Below are positions 16,967 through 25,955 of a stretch of 64,000 nucleotides of DNA, one piece after another (the first letter of the stretch is position 1; every line of letters starts with the position of its first letter). The DNA comes from Pseudarthrobacter sp. NS4 (lineage in GTDB: Bacteria; Actinomycetota; Actinomycetes; Actinomycetales; Micrococcaceae). The position numbers were made by a program, and so were the translations under genes. The notes under the pieces were generated by a model. The model made no database searches. It was not told where the DNA came from and was given only the letters and a program-made list of their open reading frames with translations. The stretch spans positions 1,488,001-1,552,000 of the forward strand of contig NZ_CP103288.1 in NCBI RefSeq assembly GCF_024758005.1, read 5' to 3'.

Positions 16967-18082
16967 ATGACGGTTACCGTCACCCGTACCACCGCTCCCG
17001 AACACGGGATTGTCCGTTACGCCTCCATTGGAGGGCTGGAACTCGAAGCCGGCGGGTACCTGCCGGAGGTCACGCTCGCGTACGAAACCTGGGGAACCCT
17101 CAACGCGGACGGCAGCAACGCCATCCTGATCGAACATGCCCTGACCGGCAGCACCCATGTGACCCGGGGTGACACCGACGAGCCGGGCTGGTGGGAACAG
17201 CTGGCCGGCCCCGCCGCGCCCGTCGACACGGACCGGTTCTTCGTGGTGTCCATCAACATAGTGGGCGGTTGCTACGGCTCGACGGGGCCGTCGTCGCCCG
17301 CCCCGGACGGGAGCCCCTGGGGTTCCCGTTTCCCGCTGGTGACGTTGCGGGACAGCACCGTCGCAGAGGCCCGGCTGGCAGACCAGCTCGGCATCGGCAG
17401 CTGGTTCGCGGTCCTCGGCGGCTCCATGGGCGGGGCCCGCGCCCTGGAATGGGCTGTCACCTACCCCGAACGCGTGCAGCGCTGCGCCGTCATTTCCGTG
17501 GGAGCAGCCAGCACGGCTGAACAGATCGCTTTCGCCCAGGCGCAGACCCTCGCCATCCGCCAGGACCCGAATTTCAATGGTGGCGACTACTACGGCGGCC
17601 CTTTCCCGGAGGACGGGCTGGCCCTGGCAAGGCGCATCGCCCACATCACCTACCGCTCAGCCGCTGAACTCGAAGGCAGGTTCGGCCGCGCCCCACAGGC
17701 TCTGGAATCACCCCTGCAGGGCGAGCGCCTTGCGGCCCGCGGACGCTACCAGGTGGAGAGTTACCTGGACCATCAAGGCACCAAACTGGTCCAGCGCTTC
17801 GATGCCAACAGCTACATCGCCATCACCGAGGCGCTGATGAGCCACGACATCTGCCGGGGACGCGGGTCCCTCGCCCAGACCCTGTCCGGTGCCAAAGCCC
17901 GCTTTTTCGTCGCCGCCGTGGACTCGGACCGGCTCTACTTCCCGTCCCAGTCGCGGGAACTGGCACGGGCACTCCCTGGAGAGGTGGACGTCCACCTCAT
18001 CGAGGCGCCCATCGGGCATGACGGGTTCCTCACCGAAATCGGCCAGCTGGGATCGCAGCTCCGGGGGCACCTTTCGGCATAA
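16967..18082 (+). CDS. metX: Homoserine O-acetyltransferase
   Basis: MetX activates homoserine as O-acetylhomoserine with acetyl-CoA, feeding metY. The 371-aa protein is an alpha/beta hydrolase with nucleophile Ser153 in LGGSMGGARAL, the conserved GGCYGSTGPSS and the catalytic histidine in GHDGFLTE. The open frame runs into the riboswitch from 16847, but ATG 16967 is preceded by GAAGAGG and gives the family N-terminus. The acyl donor could be succinyl-CoA in some relatives; acetyl is expected here with MetY next to it. Confidence 0.92.
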   Translation: MTVTVTRTTAPEHGIVRYASIGGLELEAGGYLPEVTLAYETWGTLNADGSNAILIEHALTGSTHVTRGDTDEPGWWEQLAGPAAPVDTDRFFVVSINIVGGCYGSTGPSSPAPDGSPWGSRFPLVTLRDSTVAEARLADQLGIGSWFAVLGGSMGGARALEWAVTYPERVQRCAVISVGAASTAEQIAFAQAQTLAIRQDPNFNGGDYYGGPFPEDGLALARRIAHITYRSAAELEGRFGRAPQALESPLQGERLAARGRYQVESYLDHQGTKLVQRFDANSYIAITEALMSHDICRGRGSLAQTLSGAKARFFVAAVDSDRLYFPSQSRELARALPGEVDVHLIEAPIGHDGFLTEIGQLGSQLRGHLSA

Positions 18083-18111
18083 CACCACGCCCCAGACGGC
18101 AGAATATGTGC

Positions 18112-18138
18112 AATTATGCAGATAGACTCTGCATGATT
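18112..18138 (+). promoter_or_regulatory. Inverted-repeat operator upstream of the MHS transporter
   Basis: AATTATGCAGA (18112-18122) and TCTGCATGATT (18128-18138) form an 11-bp inverted repeat with one mismatch around a 5-base spacer. The arms are not GC-rich and lack a T-tract, so a protein-binding operator is more likely than a terminator. The partner regulator is unknown. Confidence 0.5.
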
Positions 18139-18263
18139 CGCCGTTGAGCTGGGCGTATAGGCAGACCATACTCAATGGGACCCGGCGGTTCGTGGCCACA
18201 ATCACGTGTATCCGCCACAGCCTGTCCCAGTGGTGTCGAAGACGACGCCGAAGGAGTTCACTC

Positions 18264-19646
18264 ATGAGTACGGAAAGCTCCGCCGCACGGCGGCCCGAGG
18301 AAACCGACGTCAAGGCCTCAGGCCTGAGGAAAGTCGTCACGGCCTCCATGGCCGGCACTGTTGTTGAGTGGTACGAGTTCTTCCTCTATGCCTCTGCCGC
18401 CACCCTGGTGTTCGGCAAAACGTTCTTCCCCAATTCAGGGACCGAACTGGACGGCATCATTGCCGCCTTCGTCACCTACGCCGTAGGCTTTGTGGCCCGC
18501 CCCATCGGCGGCATTGTCTTTGGCCACTTCGGCGACAAGTTCGGCCGCAAGCAGTTGCTGCAGCTGAGCATCGTCCTGGTGGGCGTCGCCACCTTCCTTA
18601 TGGGATGCCTGCCCACGTTCGCCCAGATTGGCTACTGGGCTCCGGCCCTCCTGGTGTTCCTGCGCTTCGTGCAGGGCTTCGCCGTCGGCGGTGAGTGGGG
18701 CGGAGCCGTCCTGCTGGTTGCCGAGCACAGCCCGAACAAGTCCCGCGGGTTCTGGTCCAGCTGGCCACAGTCAGCGGTACCGATGGGCAACCTCCTGGCC
18801 ACCGGCGTCCTCTTCACCCTTTCGGCCACGCTTTCCCCGGAAGCATTCCTCAGTTGGGGCTGGCGCGTCGCCTTCTGGCTCTCCGCCGTCATCGTGATCG
18901 TTGGTTACTACATCCGCACCAAGGTCCAGGATGCGCCGATCTTCATCGAAGCCCGCAAGGAAGTCACGGTGGAGAAGAAGGGCTATGGCGTTGCCGAAGT
19001 CTTCCGCCGCTACCCCCGCGGCGTCTTTACCGCCATGGGCCTGCGTTTTGCCGAGAATATCCTGTACTACCTCGTGGTGACCTTCTCCATCACCTACCTG
19101 AAGATCGTCGTCCAGACCGACACCTCCCGCATCCTCCTGCTTCTGCTCGTGGCGCACTTCATCCACTTCTGCGCCGTCCCGCTGGTCGGCAGGATGTCCG
19201 ATGCGTTCGGCCGGCGGCCGGTCTACATGGCAGGCGCCATCCTCGGTGGCACCTGGGGCTTCTTCGCCTTCCCCATGATGGACACCGGAAACGACATGGT
19301 CATCCTGGCCGCCATCACCATCGGCCTGCTGTTCCACGCACTGATGTACGCGGGCCAGCCGTCCATCATGGCCGAAATGTTCCCCACCCGGATGCGGTAC
19401 TCGGGCGTTTCCCTGGGCTACCAGGTGACCTCCATCGTCGCCGGTTCGCTGGCACCGATCATCGCCACTGCGCTGCTGGGAACCTTCAACTCCTCCACTC
19501 CGGTGGCGCTCTACCTGCTGGGAGCCTGCATCGTGACCGCAATCTCCGTGCTCTTCCTCCGGGAGACCCGCGGCATCTCGCTCCACGACGTGGACGCGGC
19601 CGACGCCCAGGGCACCGCCGACCTGCTCGCGGCCGCAAAGAAATAG
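18264..19646 (+). CDS. MHS-family MFS transporter (metabolite:H+ symporter)
   Basis: A 460-aa MFS protein with about 12 membrane segments. It contains VEWYEFFLYASAATLVFGK near the N-terminus, GHFGDKFGRKQLL between helices 2 and 3, and FVQGFAVGGEWGGAVLLVAE, all typical of the MHS subfamily (ShiA, ProP and dicarboxylate or aromatic-acid symporters). ATG 18264 follows AAGGAG. The downstream dehydrogenases suggest an organic-acid substrate, but the sequence does not identify it. Confidence 0.85.
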   Translation: MSTESSAARRPEETDVKASGLRKVVTASMAGTVVEWYEFFLYASAATLVFGKTFFPNSGTELDGIIAAFVTYAVGFVARPIGGIVFGHFGDKFGRKQLLQLSIVLVGVATFLMGCLPTFAQIGYWAPALLVFLRFVQGFAVGGEWGGAVLLVAEHSPNKSRGFWSSWPQSAVPMGNLLATGVLFTLSATLSPEAFLSWGWRVAFWLSAVIVIVGYYIRTKVQDAPIFIEARKEVTVEKKGYGVAEVFRRYPRGVFTAMGLRFAENILYYLVVTFSITYLKIVVQTDTSRILLLLLVAHFIHFCAVPLVGRMSDAFGRRPVYMAGAILGGTWGFFAFPMMDTGNDMVILAAITIGLLFHALMYAGQPSIMAEMFPTRMRYSGVSLGYQVTSIVAGSLAPIIATALLGTFNSSTPVALYLLGACIVTAISVLFLRETRGISLHDVDAADAQGTADLLAAAKK

Positions 19647-19750
19647 CACTGGCAGCACAAGAGCCAAACAGCACACCGACTGCCCGGGCCCGCCACCACG
19701 CAGGCCCGGGCAGTGCGCCGTCAGCACCTTCGACGAAGTCAGGATTTCCC

Positions 19751-20869
19751 ATGAAAGCAGCCGTCCTTTACTCCACGGTCCCGTCAGGAACCAGCTACAC
19801 CGAAGCGCGGCCCCTTCGGGTCGAGGAGCTTGACCGGCCGGAACCCCGCGCCGGTGAGTTGGGCATCACCATCACCTACTCGAGCCTCTGCCATTCGGAC
19901 CTGTCCGTGGTGGACGGCTCACGCGTCAGGCCCCTTCCCATGGCGTTGGGGCATGAGGCAGTAGGACGGGTCGCCGCGGTGGGTGAAGGCGTCACGGATG
20001 TTTCCCCCGGGGACCATGTGGTCCTCGTCTTCGTCCCCAGCTGTGGTGACTGCCGTGCGTGCCGGGCGGGCCGCCCGGCGCTCTGCCACCGCGCGGCGGA
20101 AGTCAACGGCTCCGGAGACCTCCTGCATGGCGAGGCCCTGCTGCGGACGCCTGCGGGGGAGCGCATCAACCACCATTTGGGCGTTTCGGCGTTCGCCGAT
20201 TACGCCGTGGTGGCCCGGGAATCAGTGGTGGTCATAGATGACGACGTCCCCGGCACTGTTGCGGCAATGTTCGGCTGCGCCGTACTCACCGGCATGGGAG
20301 CCGTCCTCAACACGGCGGCTGTCCAGCCCGGCCAGTCCGTAGCCGTCTTCGGACTCGGCGCCGTGGGGCTTTCAGCCGTTATGGCCGCGGCGCTCGCCGG
20401 TGCTTCCTCCGTGATCGCCATCGATCCCAATGCCGGCAAGCACGGGCTCGCCCTGAAGTGCGGGGCAACAGCCGCGGGAACCCCGGACGAGGCTTCCCGC
20501 CTGATTGCAGACGCCGCCGGGGACGGCGTGGATACCGCCATCGAAGCCGTGGGATCGGCCCGGGTCATCGCATCATGCCTCGGGCACGTAACGCGTGGCG
20601 GCGCCGTGGTCTCGGTAGGGCTGCCGCATCCCACAGCGGAACTGACAGTGCCCGCGCTCCAGTTCGCCGGGGCGGGCAAGCGGCTCTTGGGCTCATATAT
20701 GGGCGACGCCGTTCCGGGCCGGGACATCCCCCTGTACCTTGGGTACTGGCGCGAGGGCAGGCTTCCCGTTGAGCTGCTGCACACCGACACCCGGCCGCTT
20801 GGCGAGATCAACGAAGGCCTTGACGCACTCGCCGCCGGGCAAGTGGTGAGGCGGCTCTTCCAGGCCTGA
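19751..20869 (+). CDS. Zinc-dependent alcohol dehydrogenase
   Basis: A 372-aa medium-chain dehydrogenase. Catalytic-zinc ligands are in LCHSDLSV, GHEAVG and FGCAVLTG; the structural-zinc loop is CGDCRACRAGRPALC; the cofactor site is VFGLGAVGLSAV with Asp in AIDPNAG, favouring NAD+. It resembles class III/AdhC-like enzymes. An open frame extends back to 18695 through the MFS gene, but ATG 19751 gives the correct family start (MKAAVLYS). It lies 104 bases after the MHS transporter and is probably co-transcribed. The alcohol is unknown. Confidence 0.85.
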   Translation: MKAAVLYSTVPSGTSYTEARPLRVEELDRPEPRAGELGITITYSSLCHSDLSVVDGSRVRPLPMALGHEAVGRVAAVGEGVTDVSPGDHVVLVFVPSCGDCRACRAGRPALCHRAAEVNGSGDLLHGEALLRTPAGERINHHLGVSAFADYAVVARESVVVIDDDVPGTVAAMFGCAVLTGMGAVLNTAAVQPGQSVAVFGLGAVGLSAVMAAALAGASSVIAIDPNAGKHGLALKCGATAAGTPDEASRLIADAAGDGVDTAIEAVGSARVIASCLGHVTRGGAVVSVGLPHPTAELTVPALQFAGAGKRLLGSYMGDAVPGRDIPLYLGYWREGRLPVELLHTDTRPLGEINEGLDALAAGQVVRRLFQA

Positions 20870-20892
20870 CAACGGCTCCGGACAGCCGGGGA

Positions 20893-21792
20893 TCAGGCTG
20901 CCAGCAGATCCTGGCGTCCCGCCACTTCTTCCTTCAGCGCAGCAATCACGGCCCGGACCCGGGCGGACCGGAGCGATTCCGGCCGCGCCACCGCCCAGAT
21001 GGGCACCTGGCGCTGGAAGGCATCAGGGAGCACCGGAACGAACTCCGGATCCCGCGCCACCATGAAGTTCGGAAGCAGCCCGATGCCTGCGCCACGGCGC
21101 ACCGCCTCCACCTGCGCAAAAATGCTCGTCGCCTGGAAGCTGGACTTCGGCATCGGCAGCTGCGAGGACCGGTGTCCCAGTTCGGCAACCTGGAGTGCCG
21201 ACTCGACGTAAGAGACGAAGCCGTGCTGCCCCACGCCGTCGGGTGTCTCCGGCAAGCCCCGTCCGGCGGCGTAGGCGGGGCTGGCATAGAGCCGGAGGAA
21301 GTAATTGGTCAGGAAGATGGCCTGCGCGTTGCTTACGTCCGTGCGGCCAACCACCACTTCCAGGTCCACGCCGGAGCGGTTCTGGCTGACCTTGCGCGTG
21401 GCACTGAGCATCTCCACATTCAGCATCGGGTGCCGCTGCTGGAGACGGACCAGCGCCGGGGTCACGAATTCAGCGCCGAAACCGTCGGAAGTGCTGATGC
21501 GCACCATGCCGGCGAGGGCGTCCCGGTCCTGGCCCATGACGGCGGCCAATGACCCCAACGTTTCCTCGATTCTTTCCGCCGCAGCGACGGCCGAAGCCCC
21601 GAGCTCCGTCAATTCCCAGCCGTGCGGGCTGCGCTCCAGCGTCCGGCCGCCCAATTGCTTGTCGAGGGCGAGGATCCGCCGCGAAATGGTGGTGTGCGTG
21701 GTGCCCAACGTTTCGGCGACGGCGTTGAAGCGTCCCAGCCGGGCAACAGTGAGCAAAATCAGCAAGTCGTCCGGACTCGGAAGCTGCGCCAC
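20893..21792 (-). CDS. LysR-family transcriptional regulator
   Basis: A 299-aa regulator with an N-terminal HTH (LLTVARLGRFNAVAETLGTT, then HTTISRRILALDKQLGG) and a C-terminal LysR substrate domain ending in GAGIGLLPNFMVARDPEFVP. Start GTG 21792 is chosen because GGAGAGG precedes it; longer versions run into the divergent promoter region. It is convergent with the alcohol dehydrogenase and divergent from mmsB, so it probably regulates the oxidation cluster in response to a substrate or intermediate. Confidence 0.85.
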   Translation of the reverse strand: MAQLPSPDDLLILLTVARLGRFNAVAETLGTTHTTISRRILALDKQLGGRTLERSPHGWELTELGASAVAAAERIEETLGSLAAVMGQDRDALAGMVRISTSDGFGAEFVTPALVRLQQRHPMLNVEMLSATRKVSQNRSGVDLEVVVGRTDVSNAQAIFLTNYFLRLYASPAYAAGRGLPETPDGVGQHGFVSYVESALQVAELGHRSSQLPMPKSSFQATSIFAQVEAVRRGAGIGLLPNFMVARDPEFVPVLPDAFQRQVPIWAVARPESLRSARVRAVIAALKEEVAGRQDLLAA

Positions 21793-21810
21793 CCGGTGCC
21801 CTCTCCATCG

Positions 21811-21826
21811 TGTGCATCGGTGCACA
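21811..21826. promoter_or_regulatory. Perfect palindrome in the LysR-mmsB intergenic region
   Basis: TGTGCATCGGTGCACA: 6-bp perfect arms with a 4-base centre, 18 bases upstream of the LysR start codon and 104 bases upstream of mmsB. Position fits a binding site for the adjacent LysR protein or another dimeric regulator. Confidence 0.45.
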
Positions 21827-21867
21827 TACCATCTGTGATTTTTCCCCTTGAATGCACTGTAGCAGCG

Positions 21868-21883
21868 TGTGACGGTGGACACA
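21868..21883 (+). promoter_or_regulatory. CRP/GlxR-like site upstream of mmsB
   Basis: TGTGACGGTGGACACA matches the TGTGA-N6-TCACA consensus at 9 of 10 defined positions, 47 bases upstream of the mmsB start. It is a candidate for cAMP-dependent control. Similar sites precede actP and the 2-oxo acid dehydrogenase gene. Confidence 0.35.
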
Positions 21884-21930
21884 GACCTTCCGGCCGCCCT
21901 CGGCCGAAGCACAGCAAAGGAGCTTATGCC

Positions 21931-22833
21931 ATGGCAGTAGTCGGTTGGATCGGTTTGGGAAACATGGGCGGTTCCATGTCGGGTAACCTCGCGCAGGCGG
22001 GTCACGACGTACGGGGATTCGACCTCAGCCCCGCCGCTCTCGCCGCCGCCGAGGCCGCAGGGGTGAAGCCGGCAGGGAGCATCGCCGAAGCAGTGGCGGG
22101 AGCCGACGTGGTGTTCACCATGCTTCCGAAGGGCGAGCATGCCAAGGCCGTCTACCTGGGCGGGGACGGGGTGCTGGCGCACGCGGATACGGGCACACTT
22201 CTGGTTGATTCCTCCACCATCGATATCGCCGCCGCGACGGAACTGCACGACGCCGCTGCTGCCGCCGGCTTCCGCTTCGTCGATGCCCCTGTCTCGGGCG
22301 GGATGAGCGGTGCCCAAGCAGGAACGCTCACGTTCATGGTGGGTGGAGAAGCGGACGCCGTGGCCGATGCCACCCGCTACATCGGGCCGATGGCCGCCAA
22401 CATCATCCCTACCGGCGGAGCCACCACCGGCCAGGCGGCCAAAATCTGCAACAACCTGATGCTCCTGATCAACCTGGCCTCCACTGCCGAGGGTGCCGTG
22501 CTGGCGGACCGGCTCGGATTGGACAAGAAGGTGTTCTGGGACATCGCTTCAGTGTCCTCCGGGGACAGCTGGGCCCTGCGCACCTGGTATCCCGTTCCCG
22601 GTGTGGTCCCCACCGCGGCATCCAACAACGACTTCGCGCCAACGTTCACAGCCGAACTGGCGAACAAGGACATCGGGCTGGCCATCAGCGCTGCCGAGGA
22701 CACCGGCACGCCGCTCGAGATCGGCAAACACGTTCAGCAGCTGTACCAGCGCCTGATCGATGCGGGGGAGTCCGGCAAGGACTGCTCCATGATCATCAAG
22801 CTCGCTGACGGTTCCCTCGATTCAGCAAAGTAG
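21931..22833 (+). CDS. mmsB: 3-hydroxyisobutyrate dehydrogenase family protein
   Basis: The family oxidises 3-hydroxyisobutyrate (valine breakdown) or related beta-hydroxy acids such as 3-hydroxypropionate or tartronate semialdehyde, with NAD(P)+. The 300-aa protein has the Rossmann motif VGWIGLGNMGGSMSGNLA, the substrate motif DAPVSGGMSGAQAGTLTFMV and catalytic Lys in GQAAKICNNLM. ATG 21931 follows AAAGGAG. mmsA begins 13 bases after its stop, which supports the valine/3-hydroxyisobutyrate route. The alcohol dehydrogenase and MHS symporter nearby leave other beta-hydroxy acids possible. Confidence 0.87.
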   Translation: MAVVGWIGLGNMGGSMSGNLAQAGHDVRGFDLSPAALAAAEAAGVKPAGSIAEAVAGADVVFTMLPKGEHAKAVYLGGDGVLAHADTGTLLVDSSTIDIAAATELHDAAAAAGFRFVDAPVSGGMSGAQAGTLTFMVGGEADAVADATRYIGPMAANIIPTGGATTGQAAKICNNLMLLINLASTAEGAVLADRLGLDKKVFWDIASVSSGDSWALRTWYPVPGVVPTAASNNDFAPTFTAELANKDIGLAISAAEDTGTPLEIGKHVQQLYQRLIDAGESGKDCSMIIKLADGSLDSAK

Positions 22834-22846
22834 AAGAGAGACAAGC

Positions 22847-24331
22847 ATGCAAACCATTCCGCATTACATCAACGGCAGCCGCGTTGCCGACGCCGAGCGT
22901 TTCGGCCCGGTCTTCAACCCTGCCACCGGAGAGCAGGAAAAGCAGGTGGCACTGGCCTCCGCGGCCCGCGTAGAGGAAGCCATTGCCGCCGCCACGGCAG
23001 CGCTGCCGGCCTGGCGGGCAACGAGCCTTGCCAAACGGACCAACATCTTCTTCCGCGTCCGCGAAATCCTCACGCAGCGCAAGTCCGAACTCGCCGCCAT
23101 CCTGACCAGCGAGCACGGCAAGGTACTCTCCGACGCCGAAGGGGAGATTTCCCGCGGACTCGAGAACATCGAGTTCGCCACGGGGCTGTCCCACATGCTC
23201 AAGGGGGAACGCTCCGAACAGGTCTCCAGCGGAGTGGACGTCCACTCCGTCCGGCAGCCAGTGGGCGTCGTTGCCTGCATCACCCCGTTCAACTTTCCGG
23301 CCATGGTTCCGCTCTGGATGATCGGCAGCGCGTTGGCTTGTGGCAACACCGTGCTCCTGAAGCCCAGTGAAAAGGATCCGTCCCCAGCCGTGTTCATCGC
23401 GGAAGTATTCGCGGAAGCAGGACTGCCGGCCGGTGTGCTGAACGTGGTCCAGGGCGACAAGGAAGCGGTGGATGTCCTGCTCGAACACCCGAACGTGAAA
23501 GCCGTCAGCTTCGTGGGCTCAACGCCCATTGCGCAGTCCATTTACAAGCGCGCCGCAGACCACGGCAAGCGGGTCCAGGCCCTGGGCGGGGCCAAGAACC
23601 ACATGGTGGTCCTGCCGGACGCGGACCTGGACATGGCAGCCGACGCCGCCATTTCGGCCGCCTATGGTTCGGCAGGTGAGCGCTGCATGGCGGTCAGCGT
23701 GCTTGTCGCTGTCGGCGCCATCGCTGATGACCTCGTGGCGGCCATCCGGAGCCGGATGGCTACCCTGACGATCGGCCCGGGCACCGACCCGGCATCACAG
23801 ATGGGCCCGCTGATCACCGCCGAACACCGGGAGAGGGTGGCCTCCTACGTGGCAGGCGCCGAAAACGAAGGTGCCGCGGTGGTCGTCGACGGCCGGTCGC
23901 AGCAGTTCGATTCAAACGGGTTCTTCATCGGGGTCAGCCTGGTGGACCACGTGAAGCCGGGCATGAAGGTGTACGACGACGAAATCTTCGGCCCCGTCCT
24001 GTCCGTGGTCCGGGTGGATACCTACGGCGACGCGGTCCGCCTGGTCAACGACAACGAGTTCGGCAACGGGGTTGCCATCTTCACCCGGGACGGCGGCGCC
24101 GCCCGGCAGTTCGAGTTTGACGTCGAGGCGGGCATGGTGGGCGTCAACGTGCCGATTCCGGTGCCGGTGGGTACCTTCTCCTTTGGGGGCTGGAAGAACT
24201 CCCTGTTCGGTGACACACACATGTACGGGCCGGACAGCATCCGGTTCTACACCAGGGGCAAAGTGGTCACCACCCGGTGGCCTGACCCGGCTACGTCTGT
24301 CATCGACCTGGGCTTTCCGCAGGTGGACTGA
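22847..24331 (+). CDS. mmsA: CoA-acylating methylmalonate-semialdehyde dehydrogenase
   Basis: MmsA oxidises (methyl)malonate semialdehyde with NAD+ and CoA to propionyl-CoA or acetyl-CoA plus CO2. The 494-aa protein has the aldehyde-dehydrogenase fold with catalytic Cys280 in AYGSAGERCMAVSV, and GVVACITPFNFPAMVPLWM and VGVNVPIPVPVGTFSFGGWK, which mark the CoA-acylating MMSDH subgroup. RBS AGAGAGACA precedes ATG 22847. It forms an operon with mmsB and ends 6 bases from the convergent SHOCT gene. Confidence 0.92.
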   Translation: MQTIPHYINGSRVADAERFGPVFNPATGEQEKQVALASAARVEEAIAAATAALPAWRATSLAKRTNIFFRVREILTQRKSELAAILTSEHGKVLSDAEGEISRGLENIEFATGLSHMLKGERSEQVSSGVDVHSVRQPVGVVACITPFNFPAMVPLWMIGSALACGNTVLLKPSEKDPSPAVFIAEVFAEAGLPAGVLNVVQGDKEAVDVLLEHPNVKAVSFVGSTPIAQSIYKRAADHGKRVQALGGAKNHMVVLPDADLDMAADAAISAAYGSAGERCMAVSVLVAVGAIADDLVAAIRSRMATLTIGPGTDPASQMGPLITAEHRERVASYVAGAENEGAAVVVDGRSQQFDSNGFFIGVSLVDHVKPGMKVYDDEIFGPVLSVVRVDTYGDAVRLVNDNEFGNGVAIFTRDGGAARQFEFDVEAGMVGVNVPIPVPVGTFSFGGWKNSLFGDTHMYGPDSIRFYTRGKVVTTRWPDPATSVIDLGFPQVD

Positions 24332-24337
24332 ACCAGG

Positions 24338-24868
24338 TCAGCCGTTCATGATCTCGCCGCGGCGGGTCATGTACTCCTCCACGGAAAGTTCCCCGTTGCT
24401 GTACTTCTCATCCAGTTCCGCGAGCTTGCGTGCGCGGTAGCCCTGCGGGGCCGACGGCGGCGGGGGAGTGGCAGGGGCGGCAGGCTTTTCAGGGGCCGGT
24501 TGTCCGGGGACCGGGTGCTGCCCGCCGGGATGGTGGAACGGCGGCTGTTGCGGAGCCCAGGTATCGCCGCCAGGCATCGGCTGCTGGGGCGGCTGGCCGT
24601 ACTGGTAGGGCAGCGGCTGGGGATCGTTGATGGGCTGCGGCCGGTCAATCTGGCGGAATCCGCCGGCAAAGTAATCCTGCTGGGTGTATCCGTCGCGGGG
24701 CTGCTTGCTCTGGGGTCCGGCGGATCCGGGGAATTGCCCGGCGCCCGGGAACTGCTCCGGATAGCGCCCGGAGAAGCTCTGGTCATGGTTCCTGCGGGCC
24801 ACGGATTTCCGGTACATCCGCATGGCCACCGGGATCAGGAGTGACAGGATGATGATCCAGAAAAACAT
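24338..24868 (-). CDS. Single-pass membrane protein with C-terminal SHOCT domain
   Basis: The 176-aa product begins MFFWIIILSLLIPVAMRMYR, one N-terminal membrane segment. A long Gln/Pro/Gly-rich linker follows, and then a C-terminal SHOCT motif (KLAELDEKYSNGELSVEEYM). SHOCT is a short helical oligomerisation domain found at the ends of membrane proteins; function is unknown. The open frame extends to 25579, but the membrane segment marks ATG 24868 as start. No strong ribosome site is visible. Confidence 0.75.
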   Translation of the reverse strand: MFFWIIILSLLIPVAMRMYRKSVARRNHDQSFSGRYPEQFPGAGQFPGSAGPQSKQPRDGYTQQDYFAGGFRQIDRPQPINDPQPLPYQYGQPPQQPMPGGDTWAPQQPPFHHPGGQHPVPGQPAPEKPAAPATPPPPSAPQGYRARKLAELDEKYSNGELSVEEYMTRRGEIMNG

Positions 24869-25007
24869 GTTGCTCACGGTGCTGCGCCTCTCATGTGTGT
24901 CCTTCCAGCTTATCCCCGGACTGCGCGCGAACGGCCGGGAGCCGGTGAAATGGGTGTACCGGTGTACCGGTGCACCGTATCCTGAACTGCGGCGGAAGAA
25001 ACCGGCG

Positions 25008-25877
25008 TCAGTTCCGGGACGCTTCGGTGGTCCCCAGCGGTCCCTCGCCCGAACCCAATGGAACGCCCGGGCCGAAGACGGGACCCGGCGTCGGACGTTT
25101 CGCGGTGATGCCGTCCCCGGAGGACTGGTGGCGCAGCCGCCGCAGCACCCAGGGAACAAAGTATTCGCGCGCCCACACCAGGTCACCGGACCGCGCCTCG
25201 CGCCAGGTCCGGGGCGGGAGGGGCTTGGGCTGGAGCGGTTCCAGGCTGTGCTCCACGTTAAGCGCATCCAGCACCATGGCCGCGATGGTGTGGTGGCCCA
25301 GCGGGGAGAAATGCAGCCGGTCCTGGTCCCACATCTGCGGATCGCTGAGCTGCCGGAGGGACCACATGTCCGCGATAATGGCGTCGTGCCGGGCTGCGAC
25401 GGTGCGCAGGTTCTCGTTGTAGATGGCCACCTTGCTGCGGATCCTCCCCAGCACCGAGGAGCCCGTGTCAGGCCCATTAAAGAGGACAACGGTGGCGCCG
25501 CCCATGGCAAGGATCTGGACGACGGAATCCAGCTTTTCGGCGAGCGCGTCGGGGTCGCCGCCGGGACGGATAAGGTCATTTCCCCCGGCGGACAGAGTGA
25601 CCAGGTCCGGCTTCAGCGCGAGGCAGGGCGCCAGCTGCTGGTCCACGATCTGCTGCAGCAGCCTGCCCCGCACGGCCAGGTTGGCGTAGGCGAAGTCGGG
25701 CTGCGTACGGCCCAGTTCCTCCGCCACCCGGTCCGCCCAGCCGCGGTAGCGGCCGGGGCGTGAGGGCTCGGGGTCGCCGATGCCCTCGGTAAAGGAATCG
25801 CCCATTGCCACGTACCGGGTCCAGGGGTGGGATCCGGTGCGTGCAGGCGGGGTTTGGATAGTACTTGTGTCAGTCAC
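25008..25877 (-). CDS. SGNH/GDSL-family hydrolase
   Basis: A 289-aa serine hydrolase with SGNH blocks: block I AMGDSFTEG (nucleophile Ser), block III SAGGNDLI and block V HFSPLGHH (catalytic Asp-x-x-His region DRLHF). Family members are esterases or lipases on lipids, acetylated sugars or peptidoglycan. No signal peptide is seen, so the enzyme is probably cytoplasmic. Start GTG 25877 follows AAGGA and opens VTDTSTIQTP; the longer frame to 26318 runs antisense through the next gene. It is divergent from the carboxylesterase gene. Confidence 0.85.
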   Translation of the reverse strand: MTDTSTIQTPPARTGSHPWTRYVAMGDSFTEGIGDPEPSRPGRYRGWADRVAEELGRTQPDFAYANLAVRGRLLQQIVDQQLAPCLALKPDLVTLSAGGNDLIRPGGDPDALAEKLDSVVQILAMGGATVVLFNGPDTGSSVLGRIRSKVAIYNENLRTVAARHDAIIADMWSLRQLSDPQMWDQDRLHFSPLGHHTIAAMVLDALNVEHSLEPLQPKPLPPRTWREARSGDLVWAREYFVPWVLRRLRHQSSGDGITAKRPTPGPVFGPGVPLGSGEGPLGTTEASRN

Positions 25878-25955
25878 GGTCCTTATCCTGCCTTCCGGCT
25901 CTCTGGCTACGCGAACGTAGGTTGCTGCCTCCGGGTAGCTGTAACAATGGAAACC

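Noticed and set aside
18695..19750. Long in-frame upstream extension of the alcohol dehydrogenase gene
   Set aside because: It overlaps the MHS transporter in another frame and is Pro/Arg-rich; the family start at 19751 is clear.
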